DNA of 64,000 nt from Pseudomonadota bacterium (GCA_013285445.1 CP053448.1:1116001-1180000), one strand, 5' to 3'. Counted from the stretch's first letter, positions 7,994-16,949 are shown. Program-made: numbers and translations. Notes: generated from the sequence alone by a model not told the origin.

Positions 7994-9271
7994 ATGCGAC
8001 CACTGAAGATGCTGTTGGGCCTGATGCTCGTCGCCGCTTTGAGCGGTTGCGGCGACAGCGAAACGGGCCGGGAAGACGAACACCAGTCCCACGATGCGCC
8101 GGCTGCCGAAAGCCACGAGGGGCACGATGATGAGACCGAAGCGCATGAAGACGAAGAATCGGGGCACGAAGACGAAGCGGCACACGGCGAGGACGAACGG
8201 TCCCGCAATCTCGAACTCACCGCTGCCCAGCAGCGTCGACTGTCGATCCAGGTCGAGGAAGCGACATCGGGATCCGCGAGCGACGCGGTTTCTGCGCCCG
8301 CCACCCTGACCTATGACAAGGATCGAATTGCGCGGGTCGGGCCGCGCCTGGACGCCAAGGTCGTGCGTGTCATCGCCGATCTCGGCGTTCGTGTCGAAGC
8401 CGGCGACCCGTTGGTCGAACTCGACAGCGTGGCGCTGGGCAAGGCCAAGGCGCGGCACCTGACCACGCTCGCGCGTCTCGAGACGGTTCGTGCCCAGTAC
8501 GAGCGCGAGCGCGAACTCAACGAGAAGGACATCACCAGCGACGCCGAGCTTCAGGAGGCGCGCGCGCTCCTCGCCGAGGCGCGGGCCGAGCACGACGCGG
8601 CCGACGAGGAGCTCAGGCTCTACGGCCTGTCGCCGGAGGAAATCGACTCGGTCCAGCCCGATGCCGATGTACCGCTGTCTCGCTATGTCCTGACCAGTCC
8701 CATCGACGGAGCCGTTCAGCACCGTGACGTCGTGCCCGGTCAGACCGTCGGCGCCAATGAAACGCCGGTGACGATCGTGGACACCTCGAACATGTGGCTG
8801 ATGATCGAGGCCAGCGAATCCGATGCCGGGGCGCTCCGCCCGGGTCAGCCCGTGGATCTGACGGTGCGCAGCTTGCCGGCAACGCGCTTCGAAGGCGAGC
8901 TGGACTGGGTTTCCAGCAGCCTGGATCGAGCATCCCGCACGCTCACCGCACGCGCCGCAATCGCCAACCCGGATGGCTTGCTGCGCGACGGCATGTTCGG
9001 CACCGCCCGCATCGAGGTCGGCGAAGCCGCCAACCGCACGCTGGTGCCGCTCGATGCGGTGCAGGAGCTCGAAGGCGAAGACATCGTTTTCGTGCCCGGC
9101 GACAAGTCCGGCCACTTTCGAGCCGTTTCCGTCTCCGTCGGTGCCGAGAACGACCGTGTCGTCGAGATCCTCGAAGGCCTTGCACCCGGTGACCCGGTCG
9201 TGGTTTCCGGCGCCTTCGATCTGAAGTCCGCGCTGACCGCTGCCACCCGCAGCGCCGCCCACTCGCACTAG
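7994..9271 (+). CDS. Periplasmic adaptor lipoprotein of a metal RND efflux system (CzcB-like)
   Basis: 425 aa. A lipobox ends at Cys19 (LVAALSGC), followed by a stretch rich in His, Asp and Glu (about residues 26-72) that looks like a metal-binding tail. Then come the barrel-sandwich/lipoyl, helical hairpin and beta-barrel domains of a membrane-fusion protein (ARVGPRLDAKVVRVIADLGV; YVLTSPIDGAVQHRDVVPGQ). It bridges the inner-membrane pump and the outer-membrane channel and may capture periplasmic metal. It lies 2 nt after the channel gene and 9 nt before the pump gene. Confidence 0.88.
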   Translation: MRPLKMLLGLMLVAALSGCGDSETGREDEHQSHDAPAAESHEGHDDETEAHEDEESGHEDEAAHGEDERSRNLELTAAQQRRLSIQVEEATSGSASDAVSAPATLTYDKDRIARVGPRLDAKVVRVIADLGVRVEAGDPLVELDSVALGKAKARHLTTLARLETVRAQYERERELNEKDITSDAELQEARALLAEARAEHDAADEELRLYGLSPEEIDSVQPDADVPLSRYVLTSPIDGAVQHRDVVPGQTVGANETPVTIVDTSNMWLMIEASESDAGALRPGQPVDLTVRSLPATRFEGELDWVSSSLDRASRTLTARAAIANPDGLLRDGMFGTARIEVGEAANRTLVPLDAVQELEGEDIVFVPGDKSGHFRAVSVSVGAENDRVVEILEGLAPGDPVVVSGAFDLKSALTAATRSAAHSH

Positions 9272-9280
9272 GAGCGTTTC

Positions 9281-12200
9281 ATGATCGATGCAATGATTCG
9301 AACGGCGCTGTCCAACCGCCTGCTGGTGCTGGTGTTCGCCGCGGCGGTGCTGATCGCCGGGATCTTCGCCTTTCGCAGTGTCCCGATCGATTCCTTTCCG
9401 GACGTCACGCCCACGATGGTGCAGGTCTTTACCGCCAGCCCCGGCTTGTCGCCGGAGGACGTCGAAACCCAGATCAGCTATCCGGTGTCGATTGCGATGT
9501 ACGGCCTGCCTGGCCTCGAGCGCGTCCAGAGCACGTCCATCTTTGGCCTGTCGCGCGTCAATATCTACTTCGAGGACGGCACGGATATCTACTTCGCCCG
9601 CCGGCTGGTCAACGAGCGGCTGGCCCAGGCGCGCCAGGAGATTCCCGAAGGCATGGGCAATCCGCAGCTCGGGCCGCTGACCACCGGCCTGGGGCGCGTA
9701 TTCATGTACACCGTCGAGAGCGTCGACGGGGCCGACTACACCCCCACCGAACTGCGCGAGGCGCAGGACTGGATCGTCAAGCCCCAGCTCCGCACGGTTC
9801 CGGGCGTGACGGGTGTTCTCTCGATCGGCGGTTTCGAAAAGCAGTACCAGGTCAATCTTGCCCCCAAGGCACTGGCGGCGCGCAACCTGACCGTGGGCGA
9901 CATTCGCGCCGCGTTGGCCGCCAACAATCGAAACGTCGGTGCCTCCTTCATCCAGCGCAGCGGCGAGGAGTACATCGTGCGCGGCTATGGCTGGATCGAT
10001 TCCGGCGAGAAGGGACTCGACGATCTGCGCAACATCATGGTCAGCGAAGCGCAGGGCACGCCCGTTTATCTCGGCGACATCGCCGAGATCGAATTCGGGC
10101 CGGCCATTCGTCGCGGCACCCTGATGAAAAACGGCGAAGAGGGCGTGGGCGGCTTTGTCCTCAAGCTGATCGGAACCAACACCCAGGATCTGTTGACGGC
10201 CATCGAGGCCAAGGTTGCGACCATCAACGACGCCTTGCCGGAGGGTATGCGGCTGGAACCCTACTACTCGCAGGCCGACCTGGTCGGCAAGGCCGTCGGC
10301 ACGGTCGAGAAGGCCTTGCTGGAAGCGGCCGTGCTGGTCCTCGCCCTGCTATGGCTGTTCCTGGGCAATGTGCGATCGACTCTGATCGTGATCATCAGCC
10401 TGCCCTTGTCGGCGCTGGTGGCCTTCATCGCCATGCGATACGTCGGCATGTCGGCCAACCTGATGAGCCTGGGCGGACTGGCCATCGGGATCGGCATGAT
10501 GGTGGATGGCTCCGTGGTGATGATCGAAAACATCTTCCGACACATGGAGGAGCGGCAAGACGAAGATGTGACGCTACCAAGGCTTGTGGGCGAGGCCGCC
10601 CGCGAAGTCGCCAAGCCGATCGCCTTCGCCATTGCCATCATCATCATCGTCTTTCTGCCGCTGTTCACGCTCGAGGGCGTGGAAGGCAAGATGTTCTCGC
10701 CGATGGCCTACACCATCAGCTTTGCGCTGGCCGGGTCATTGATCGTCGCGCTGGTCCTGGTTCCGGTGCTGACCACGCTGTTGTTCAAGAAGGACAGCGT
10801 GCACGGCGAGCCTCGCCTGGTCGGCTGGCTGAGAAAGGGCTATCGACCGCTCCTCGATGCGGTGGTGGCGTATCCAAAGCGCACCGTGGCCGCCGCCCTG
10901 GTGCTGTTCGCCGGCGGACTGGCCCTGTTTCCCATGCTGGGCACAGAGTTTGTTCCCACCCTGCGGGAAGGTACGTTCCTGGTGCGATCAACCCTGCCGC
11001 CCGGCGCCAATCTGGATACCGCCAACGAGTATGCCGGGCGGGTCGCCGACGTGATGCGGGAGTACCCGGAAGTCACCGGCGTCTATGCCCGCGTCGGCCG
11101 GGCCGAAGTCGGCGGCGATCCGGAGCCGGTCAACGTCGTCGCCTCACTCGTTGCGCTCAAGCCGCTCGATGAGTGGAAGAGCGGCCGCGACTACGAGGAA
11201 CTGCAGACTGCCATGGCCGAGCGCCTGTCCGATGAGGTGCCGGGGCTGGCCAACAACTTCTCGCAGCCGATCCAGCTTCGTACCGACGAGCTGCTGTCGG
11301 GGATCATGGCCGAGGTCGTCATCAGCATCTATGGCGAGGACCTCGACGAACTGGCGCGCATCGGCGAGGAAGTAACCGCCATCGCCCGCGAGGTGCCTGG
11401 TTCGGCCGACGTGCGCATGCAGCAACAGGGCGGCAAGCCCCAGATCGTTGTCCGGCCCGACCGTCAGGCGCTGGCGCGCCACGGTATCTCCCTCGACGAG
11501 ATCTTTGGTGTGGTCGAGACCGGCATCGGCGGGGCAAAGGCCGGGCAGGTCTTCGAAAGCATCCGCCGCTTCGACATCTTCGTGCGCATGGAAGAGCCGG
11601 CGCGGACCAGCGTCGACGATATTCGCAGCCTCAACTTCCGCACTTCCGCCGGGGCGCTCATCCCGCTGTCGCAGATCGCCGATATCGAGGTCTACCGCGG
11701 GCCCAAGAAGATCTCGCGCTCCAAGGCCAGTCGTCGACTGTTCGTGCAGCTCAACGTGCGCGGCCGCGACATGGGCAGCGTAGTCAGCGACATCCGCCAG
11801 CGCATCGCCGAGAAAGTGGAGATGCCGGCCGGATACTTCGTCGAGTACGGCGGTCAGTTCGAGAATCAGGAGCGTGCCATGGCCCGGCTCTACGTGGTCG
11901 TACCCATTACGCTCGGCCTGATCTTCCTGCTGCTGTTCATGGCCTTCTCCAGCGTGCGCTACGCGGCTTTGATCTTTCTCAACGTGCCTTTCGCGGTTAC
12001 CGGCGGCCTGTTTTCGCTGTGGGTTTCCGGGCAATACCTGTCGGTTCCCGGCGCGGTCGGGTTCATCGCCGTATTCGGTGTGGCCGTGCTCAACGGCGTG
12101 GTCATGGTGTCCTACATCAATGAACTGCGCGAGCGCGGTCGCTCGCTGGAAGAAGCCGTGCGCCTGGGTGCCGAGCGGCGCCTTAGGCCCGTGCTCATGA

Positions 12201-12388
12201 CCGCCTCTGTCGCCATTCTGGGCCTCATCCCGCTGCTACTGGCCAACGGCATCGGCGCCAATGTGCAACGCCCGCTGGCCACGGTGGTCGTCGGCGGCCT
12301 GGTCACCTCCACGGCGCTGACGCTACTGGTGCTGCCCGCGGTCTATCGCTGGTTCGCCGAACCGCGCAGCGAAGTCGACTTCAGCTGA
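9281..12388 (+). CDS. Heavy-metal RND efflux pump, CzcA/CusA family
   Basis: 1035 aa, the normal length for HME-RND pumps, with the expected 12 membrane segments, two large periplasmic loops, and an N-terminus FRSVPIDSFPDVTPTMVQVF typical of the family. The proton-relay helix reads GGLAIGIGMMVDGSVVMIEN, keeping Asp409 and Glu416. The first Asp of the DFG pattern of Zn/Co/Cd pumps such as CzcA is replaced by Ala-Ile. That makes the substrate uncertain; a CusA-like or other HME subgroup is possible. It exports metal from periplasm or cytoplasm using proton import. The ATG follows AGGAG. Confidence 0.93.
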   Translation: MIDAMIRTALSNRLLVLVFAAAVLIAGIFAFRSVPIDSFPDVTPTMVQVFTASPGLSPEDVETQISYPVSIAMYGLPGLERVQSTSIFGLSRVNIYFEDGTDIYFARRLVNERLAQARQEIPEGMGNPQLGPLTTGLGRVFMYTVESVDGADYTPTELREAQDWIVKPQLRTVPGVTGVLSIGGFEKQYQVNLAPKALAARNLTVGDIRAALAANNRNVGASFIQRSGEEYIVRGYGWIDSGEKGLDDLRNIMVSEAQGTPVYLGDIAEIEFGPAIRRGTLMKNGEEGVGGFVLKLIGTNTQDLLTAIEAKVATINDALPEGMRLEPYYSQADLVGKAVGTVEKALLEAAVLVLALLWLFLGNVRSTLIVIISLPLSALVAFIAMRYVGMSANLMSLGGLAIGIGMMVDGSVVMIENIFRHMEERQDEDVTLPRLVGEAAREVAKPIAFAIAIIIIVFLPLFTLEGVEGKMFSPMAYTISFALAGSLIVALVLVPVLTTLLFKKDSVHGEPRLVGWLRKGYRPLLDAVVAYPKRTVAAALVLFAGGLALFPMLGTEFVPTLREGTFLVRSTLPPGANLDTANEYAGRVADVMREYPEVTGVYARVGRAEVGGDPEPVNVVASLVALKPLDEWKSGRDYEELQTAMAERLSDEVPGLANNFSQPIQLRTDELLSGIMAEVVISIYGEDLDELARIGEEVTAIAREVPGSADVRMQQQGGKPQIVVRPDRQALARHGISLDEIFGVVETGIGGAKAGQVFESIRRFDIFVRMEEPARTSVDDIRSLNFRTSAGALIPLSQIADIEVYRGPKKISRSKASRRLFVQLNVRGRDMGSVVSDIRQRIAEKVEMPAGYFVEYGGQFENQERAMARLYVVVPITLGLIFLLLFMAFSSVRYAALIFLNVPFAVTGGLFSLWVSGQYLSVPGAVGFIAVFGVAVLNGVVMVSYINELRERGRSLEEAVRLGAERRLRPVLMTASVAILGLIPLLLANGIGANVQRPLATVVVGGLVTSTALTLLVLPAVYRWFAEPRSEVDFS

Positions 12389-12403
12389 AGGAGAGATGCA
12401 ACC

Positions 12404-12721
12404 ATGTTCGAAATCAAAGCCTACATCCGACCTGCATTGCTCGACCGAGTCATCGATGCGTTGGGTCAGGTGGGCGGGCATCACGGTATTGCCGTGGTGC
12501 CCGTCCAGGAGTATGGCCATGCGGCCGACGAGGGCGACGGGCTCGTCAGAGCCAAGATGATCAAGCTCGAAGTCAATGCCGAAGCCGATCGCGTCGACGC
12601 GATCGTCGAGCTGATCCTGTCTGATGCAAGAAGCTGGGAGGGTCATGTCGGCGATGGCATCGTCACGGTCAGTGAGTTGCGGTCGGCCCGAAAAATCGAG
12701 GACGGTAAGGAAATCGATTAG
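12404..12721 (+). CDS. P-II-like signalling protein linked to metal efflux
   Basis: 105 aa with a P-II/GlnB-like ferredoxin-like fold pattern: MFEIKAYIRPALLDRVIDAL at the start and GHVGDGIVTVSELRSARKI near the end, matching the C-terminal GDG-(I/K) strand of P-II proteins. The T-loop region (AVVPVQEYGHAADEGDGLVR) lacks the conserved Tyr51 context of nitrogen-regulatory P-II, so nitrogen sensing is unlikely. P-II-like proteins are often encoded beside Czc-type pumps, where they are thought to sense metal or nucleotide state. It is the last gene of the operon, 15 nt after the pump, with GGAGAG before the ATG. Confidence 0.75.
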   Translation: MFEIKAYIRPALLDRVIDALGQVGGHHGIAVVPVQEYGHAADEGDGLVRAKMIKLEVNAEADRVDAIVELILSDARSWEGHVGDGIVTVSELRSARKIEDGKEID

Positions 12722-12902
12722 CCATTCGCCGAGACAATCATCGGCTGCTTCACAGGTCTCGATTCCCTCACTGCCGGAAAAAGTGCTGCGCTTCAGCAGT
12801 GCGAGTTGGCGCAGGAAGATTGCCGAGATGAGGGGTAAAACGAGTGGTTTGTCCCATCCGCCTGTTCGTTCCGGACAGACCAGCCAATATTTCATGGGCG
12901 GC

Positions 12903-13172
12903 CCGACTCCGGGCACGGCCGGGCAGGTGTCGAATTCGCCCCGTTGCTGTCACGAGCCGGGCACGATTTGGGCACAGAATGGGCACAAGATCGATCCGGC
13001 GCTGCAGGAAGAGGGATCCCGGTCGGCCGGGGAGGGCGCCAGGAGTTCAGGGGCTTAGGCTGTATCTTTATGATCCGGAAAGAAAAACGCCGGCTCGAGG
13101 GCCGGCGTTCTTGCGGGATTCGGCTGGTCGGGGTGACTGGATTCGAACCAGCGACTCCTGCCTCCCGAAGAC
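12903..13172. repeat. Right copy of the ~270-bp direct repeat at tRNA-Pro
   Basis: Partner of 5832-6101 (see that entry). It contains three perfect GGGCAC motifs starting at 12959, 12970 and 12981 with an exact 11-bp period, the tRNA terminator, and the 3' 48 nt of the intact tRNA-Pro. The 403-bp stretch from the P-II-like stop to the tRNA (12722-13124) shows no convincing gene. Confidence 0.85.
13086..13109 (-). terminator. Rho-independent terminator of tRNA-Pro
   Basis: Stem AACGCCGGC (13086-13094) pairs with GCCGGCGTT (13101-13109) around a 6-nt loop. On the minus strand the stem runs into TTTTTCTTT. It lies 15 nt after the tRNA 3' end. Confidence 0.8.
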
Positions 13173-13201
13173 AGTGCTCTACCAGGCTGAGCTACACCCC
13201 G
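13125..13201 (-). tRNA. tRNA-Pro, anticodon CGG
   Basis: A 77-nt cloverleaf reading from 13201 down. The acceptor stem is CGGGGTG with CACCCCG, followed by the D arm GCTC...GAGC. The anticodon stem is CTGTC with GGCAG around the loop TTCGGGA, so the anticodon is CGG. The T arm is GCTGG-TTCGAAT-CCAGT, the discriminator base is A and CCA is encoded. A promoter lies at 13214-13242 and a terminator at 13086-13109. This gene is the integration site of the neighbouring island, and its 3' 48 nt are duplicated at 6054-6101. Confidence 0.95.
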
Positions 13202-13213
13202 ACGAAGCCGGGT

Positions 13214-13242
13214 AGTTTAATGCAAGCCGGGGACGATAACAA
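13214..13242 (-). promoter_or_regulatory. tRNA-Pro promoter
   Basis: On the minus strand TTGTTA (13237-13242) and TAAACT (13214-13219) are spaced 17 bp, with the -10 box ending 12 nt before the tRNA 5' end. Confidence 0.6.
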
Positions 13243-13523
13243 CCGATGCGCGCTCAAAAAAATGGCGGATTTCGGAGTGCTGTTGCGTGAGGGCCAGGGC
13301 CGGTTGTCGCGGCATTGACAAGACGGCGGGCATGATTCGGCGCTATCATTTGCGCGCTCAGGATCTGGTGCGCCCGGCGCGGCCCGAGTGTAGCGAAAAA
13401 CGTTAAAATCGTGTAATTTCACTGTCACCTGAGGACTCTAGAATGCCGCACTGTCGATCGGGCGTGAATCCTCCGGTTTCAGGTCTGTGAGTTTCGTTGT
13501 GTCCACCCTAGCGGAGTAATTTC
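13243..13523 (+). other. Non-coding leader region before the TonB-dependent receptor
   Basis: No gene is seen here. A T- and A-rich patch at about 13402-13420 (GTTAAAATCGTGTAATTT) could hold a -10 box for the receptor gene. The 3' end carries AGCGGAG as ribosome-binding site 7 nt before the ATG at 13524. The roughly 100-nt leader implied by this promoter shows no recognised riboswitch. Confidence 0.3.
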
Positions 13524-16500
13524 ATGAAATGTTCAGTTTTTGCGCGGCCAGCAGGCGCTGGCTGGAGCGTGTTCCTGCTGACCGTATTGCTGTTGGCGGT
13601 CGTGCAGGCCCCGTCCGTTTTCGCGCAGGCCACCTCGGCCGAAGTGCGCGGCCGTGTCGTCACCGAAGACGGTGACGGGATTGTCGGTGCGGCGGTAGAG
13701 ATCACGCATCTGCCCTCCGGGACCCGGTCCCAGGCCCAGACCGGCGATACCGGCGCTTTCTTCCAGGCCGGGCTGCGCGTCGGGGGACCTTACGAGATCG
13801 AGGTTCGTGCCGAAGGCTACCAGGCGGCCGAAGAGACCGATGTCTATCTGGAACCCGGCCCCCAGGATCCCTTCCGCTTCATGCTGGTGTCGGCTGGCAT
13901 GCAGCTCGACGCGCTGGAAGTGGTCGGTCAGTCGCTGTCGACGGCCGTCGAGCTCAACAACGGTGTCGGTTCGACCTATTCCGATCGCGATATCCGCAAT
14001 CAGCCCTCGACTGATCGTGACGTGATCTCGACGCTGCTGCGCGATCCGCTGGCCCAGTCCGATGGCGTCGGCAACCTGTCGGTCGCCGGCGTGAATCCGC
14101 GTTTCAACGGTCTGGCCATTGACGGTGCCCGCCAGCAGGACGATTTCGGCCTGGGCAGCAATACCTATGCCACGGAACGTTCACCGATCAATCTGGATGC
14201 GGTCGAGTCGGTCACGCTGGTGGCCGCCGATTATGGCGTCGAGGCGACCAACTTTACAGGCGGTCTGGTCAACATCGTGACCAAGTCCGGCGGCAACGAG
14301 TTCGACGGCTCGCTCTATTACGCCTACAAGGACGATGGCTTCGTCGGCAGCAAGTTCGACGGCGATCGTCGTTTCGACGCCGGCGACTTCGAGGAAGAGG
14401 AGTACGGCTTTACCTTCAGCGGGCCCATCATCAAGGACAAGCTGTTCTTCTTCGTGTCCTATGACGAGTACGAGGCCAGCAGTCCGGTCGATTTCGCCAA
14501 CTCCGATGCGGTCAACGGCCGTGATCCGGCGCTCTACAGCACGCTGGGCAGCATTCTTCAGGATATCTACGGTTTCGACCCGCTGGGCCGCCCGGCGGTG
14601 GCCTCGCTGCCGGAGGCCTCGGAGCGCACGCTGGTCAAGCTGGACTGGAACATCAACTACGATCACCGGGCCTCGTTCACCTACCAGAAGACCGAAGAGT
14701 CCGGAGTCAGCATTAATGCAGCCAATTTCCAGTCGGCCTGGTACGACATTCCGGTTGATCTCGACGCCTATACCCTGCAGCTGTTTTCCGACTGGAGCTA
14801 CAACTTCTCGACCCAGCTGCGCATCAACTACAAGGAATTCGTGCGCGGCCAGATCTGCCGCGGCGGCAACGACCTGGGTCATTTCGAGTTCCGCCTTGAT
14901 GAGAACGACGTCGCGGGTACTCCGCTGGAAGGACTGATTACCGATCGCAACACCATCGTGGCCGGCTGCGATCGTTTCCGCCACGCCAACGAGTACAACG
15001 ATGATCGTCTGCAGCTGTTTGCCAAGGGCGATTACTACTTCGGCGATCATGTGCTCACCTTCGGCGCCGAGCTCGAGCAGTTCAATCTGTTCAACCTGTT
15101 CGTCCCCGCTTCGAACGGCCGTTTCGTGTTCAACGACTTCGACGAAATCATCAATCGCACCCCGGGCAACGTCGATTATGTCAACGTGCCGTCCAACAAT
15201 GCGCGTGATGGTGCTGCCGAATGGGGCTACGACAAGTGGGCGCTGTTCATTCAGGACAAGTGGCAGGTGACCGATACCTTCGAGCTGAGCTACGGACTGC
15301 GCTACGAGCGTTTCTCGCAGAGCGACAAGCCGGCGCTTGACCAGGACATTCTCGAGCGCTTCGGTGTGCGCACCGATAACAACCTCGACGGCAACGACCT
15401 GCTGATGCCGCGCGTCGGCTTCCTGTGGACGCCGTTCGATCGCGGCAGCATCAGCGGGGGCTTCGGCCTGTTCGCCGGCGGCGAGCCTCAGGTGTGGATT
15501 TCCAACTCGTTCCAGTCTCCGACCGGTTTTGCGCGCGTGTTCGGGCTCGAGAATGCCGACATCTTCAGCGTGCCACAGGAAGCCCTGGACGCGGTGGCCG
15601 GCCAGAGCGGCTCGGTCATCGATTACATCGCCGATGATTTCGAAACGCCGTCGGACTGGAAGGCCTCGCTGCGCTATGACCAGCGCTTCGACCTGGACTT
15701 CGACCAGTTCAGCCTGGGTCAGGACTACCGCTTTACTGCGCAATACCTTTACACCAATACCCGCGACGGCTTCCTGTGGCGCAATATTGCCCAGACCCAG
15801 CTGGCCGAGGCGCTGCCGACCGGTACCGCGCCGGATGGCCGCGTTATCTACGCCGATCTCGATGCCCTGGGCATCAACAACCTGACCGAGCTGGGCAACT
15901 TCAGCGATGGCGAAAGCCATGTCATCACGCTGACCCTGGCCAAGGCCTTCGAAAACGGGTTCGACTACCAGATCAGCTACGCCTTGCAGGATATCGAGGC
16001 GGTGACCGAGGGCGGGTCGTCTCGGGGTATTTCCAACTGGCTCGGCATTTTCGATGAGGATCGCAACGATCCTTCGGCACGCACCTCGCCGTATCAGATC
16101 GAAGAAGCGTTCAAGATCAACTTCGGCTATGAACGCGCCTTCTTCGGCAACAATCTGACCCGGGTCGACGTGTTCGGCCAGATTTTCAGCGGCGATCAGT
16201 GGAGTACGGCATTCGACGTGACCAACTCCAATGCGCTGTTCGGCCGCGCCGGGCAGGGTGAAGGACCGTTCGACAACAACCCGCTCTACATTCCCAATCC
16301 GGGCAACGATCCGCGCGTCGTCTACGGTTCGGGCTTTGACGTCAACGGCTTCTTCCGCTATCTCGAGGAGAACGACATCCCGTTTGGCGAGATTCACGCG
16401 CCGTACTCGCAGCAGTCGAACTGGAACCAGCGCTGGGATCTGCGTTTCCAGCAGCAGATTCCGGGCATCCCGGGCGTGGACCGCTGGGTCGGCGACAACA

Positions 16501-16808
16501 AGTTCAGCCTCATCCTCGACATCCGCAACGTGCTCAACCTGATCGACAGTGACTGGGGGACCTTCGAGAACGGTCCGTTCTTCGGCCAGGCCGGAATCGT
16601 TCAGGCGGACCTGGTCTCAGCTGCCGACGTGGCCGAAAACGGCATTGACGGGGCCACTGCGCTTACCGGCGATGCGCCGCGCCAGGTCTGCCGGCAGGCC
16701 AGCGACTGTCTGTACCGCTACACGGATTTCGACGACGACCCGACCAGTTTCGTCAGCTCGTCGCAGTCGGTCTACGAAATCCGCCTGACCCTGCGCTACG
16801 ACTTCTGA
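13524..16808 (+). CDS. TonB-dependent receptor, Oar-like, with N-terminal carboxypeptidase-regulatory domain
   Basis: 1094 aa. The signal peptide covers about residues 1-35, ending SVFAQA. A CarboxypepD-regulatory-like beta-sandwich follows at about 38-120 (VRGRVVTEDGDGIVGAAVEI), then a plug domain (about 135-260; NLSVAGVNPRFNGLAIDGAR; GLVNIVTKSGGNEFDG) and a 22-strand barrel. It ends YEIRLTLRYDF, the expected C-terminal aromatic for outer-membrane assembly. This architecture is the Oar type, used for uptake of large substrates. The specific ligand cannot be read from sequence. It stands alone, with a strong terminator at 16858-16887. Confidence 0.9.
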   Translation: MKCSVFARPAGAGWSVFLLTVLLLAVVQAPSVFAQATSAEVRGRVVTEDGDGIVGAAVEITHLPSGTRSQAQTGDTGAFFQAGLRVGGPYEIEVRAEGYQAAEETDVYLEPGPQDPFRFMLVSAGMQLDALEVVGQSLSTAVELNNGVGSTYSDRDIRNQPSTDRDVISTLLRDPLAQSDGVGNLSVAGVNPRFNGLAIDGARQQDDFGLGSNTYATERSPINLDAVESVTLVAADYGVEATNFTGGLVNIVTKSGGNEFDGSLYYAYKDDGFVGSKFDGDRRFDAGDFEEEEYGFTFSGPIIKDKLFFFVSYDEYEASSPVDFANSDAVNGRDPALYSTLGSILQDIYGFDPLGRPAVASLPEASERTLVKLDWNINYDHRASFTYQKTEESGVSINAANFQSAWYDIPVDLDAYTLQLFSDWSYNFSTQLRINYKEFVRGQICRGGNDLGHFEFRLDENDVAGTPLEGLITDRNTIVAGCDRFRHANEYNDDRLQLFAKGDYYFGDHVLTFGAELEQFNLFNLFVPASNGRFVFNDFDEIINRTPGNVDYVNVPSNNARDGAAEWGYDKWALFIQDKWQVTDTFELSYGLRYERFSQSDKPALDQDILERFGVRTDNNLDGNDLLMPRVGFLWTPFDRGSISGGFGLFAGGEPQVWISNSFQSPTGFARVFGLENADIFSVPQEALDAVAGQSGSVIDYIADDFETPSDWKASLRYDQRFDLDFDQFSLGQDYRFTAQYLYTNTRDGFLWRNIAQTQLAEALPTGTAPDGRVIYADLDALGINNLTELGNFSDGESHVITLTLAKAFENGFDYQISYALQDIEAVTEGGSSRGISNWLGIFDEDRNDPSARTSPYQIEEAFKINFGYERAFFGNNLTRVDVFGQIFSGDQWSTAFDVTNSNALFGRAGQGEGPFDNNPLYIPNPGNDPRVVYGSGFDVNGFFRYLEENDIPFGEIHAPYSQQSNWNQRWDLRFQQQIPGIPGVDRWVGDNKFSLILDIRNVLNLIDSDWGTFENGPFFGQAGIVQADLVSAADVAENGIDGATALTGDAPRQVCRQASDCLYRYTDFDDDPTSFVSSSQSVYEIRLTLRYDF

Positions 16809-16857
16809 CCGCGCCCTGGTGCGGGTCAGCGACCCGCCCGGGCGGCAGACCGGCAAA

Positions 16858-16887
16858 CAGACGGCCAGCCACGGTGCTGGCCGTCTG
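16858..16887 (+). terminator. Terminator after the Oar-like receptor
   Basis: A perfect 12-bp stem, CAGACGGCCAGC (16858-16869) with GCTGGCCGTCTG (16876-16887), and a 6-nt loop. It is followed by CGTTTGT, a weak T-run. Confidence 0.7.
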
Positions 16888-16949
16888 CGTTTGTGGCCGT
16901 CATAATAGTGACTATTCCGTTTTCACGAGTATGCCGGTCGAGGAACACG

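Larger units (their letters stand above)
6102..13172. mobile_element. Genomic island at tRNA-Pro(CGG) carrying a metal-efflux operon
   Basis: The segment lies between the two copies of the tRNA-containing direct repeat, so the repeat unit is 7071 bp. All recognisable genes inside form one metal-resistance operon on the plus strand. There is no integrase, excisionase or transposase. It is therefore either a degenerate island or one member of a tandem array mobilised from elsewhere. The polarity fits tRNA integration: the intact tRNA at the right end, the truncated 3' copy at the left. Confidence 0.65.

Noticed and set aside
7928..9268. 446-codon open frame antisense to the adaptor lipoprotein gene
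   Set aside because: No family features; its limits match those of the real adaptor gene on the other strand.
14181..16397. 738-codon open frame antisense to the Oar-like receptor
   Set aside because: It mirrors the codon structure of the GC-rich receptor gene, has a composition unlike real proteins (Val, Ile, Glu, Arg rich without motifs), and lacks a ribosome site.
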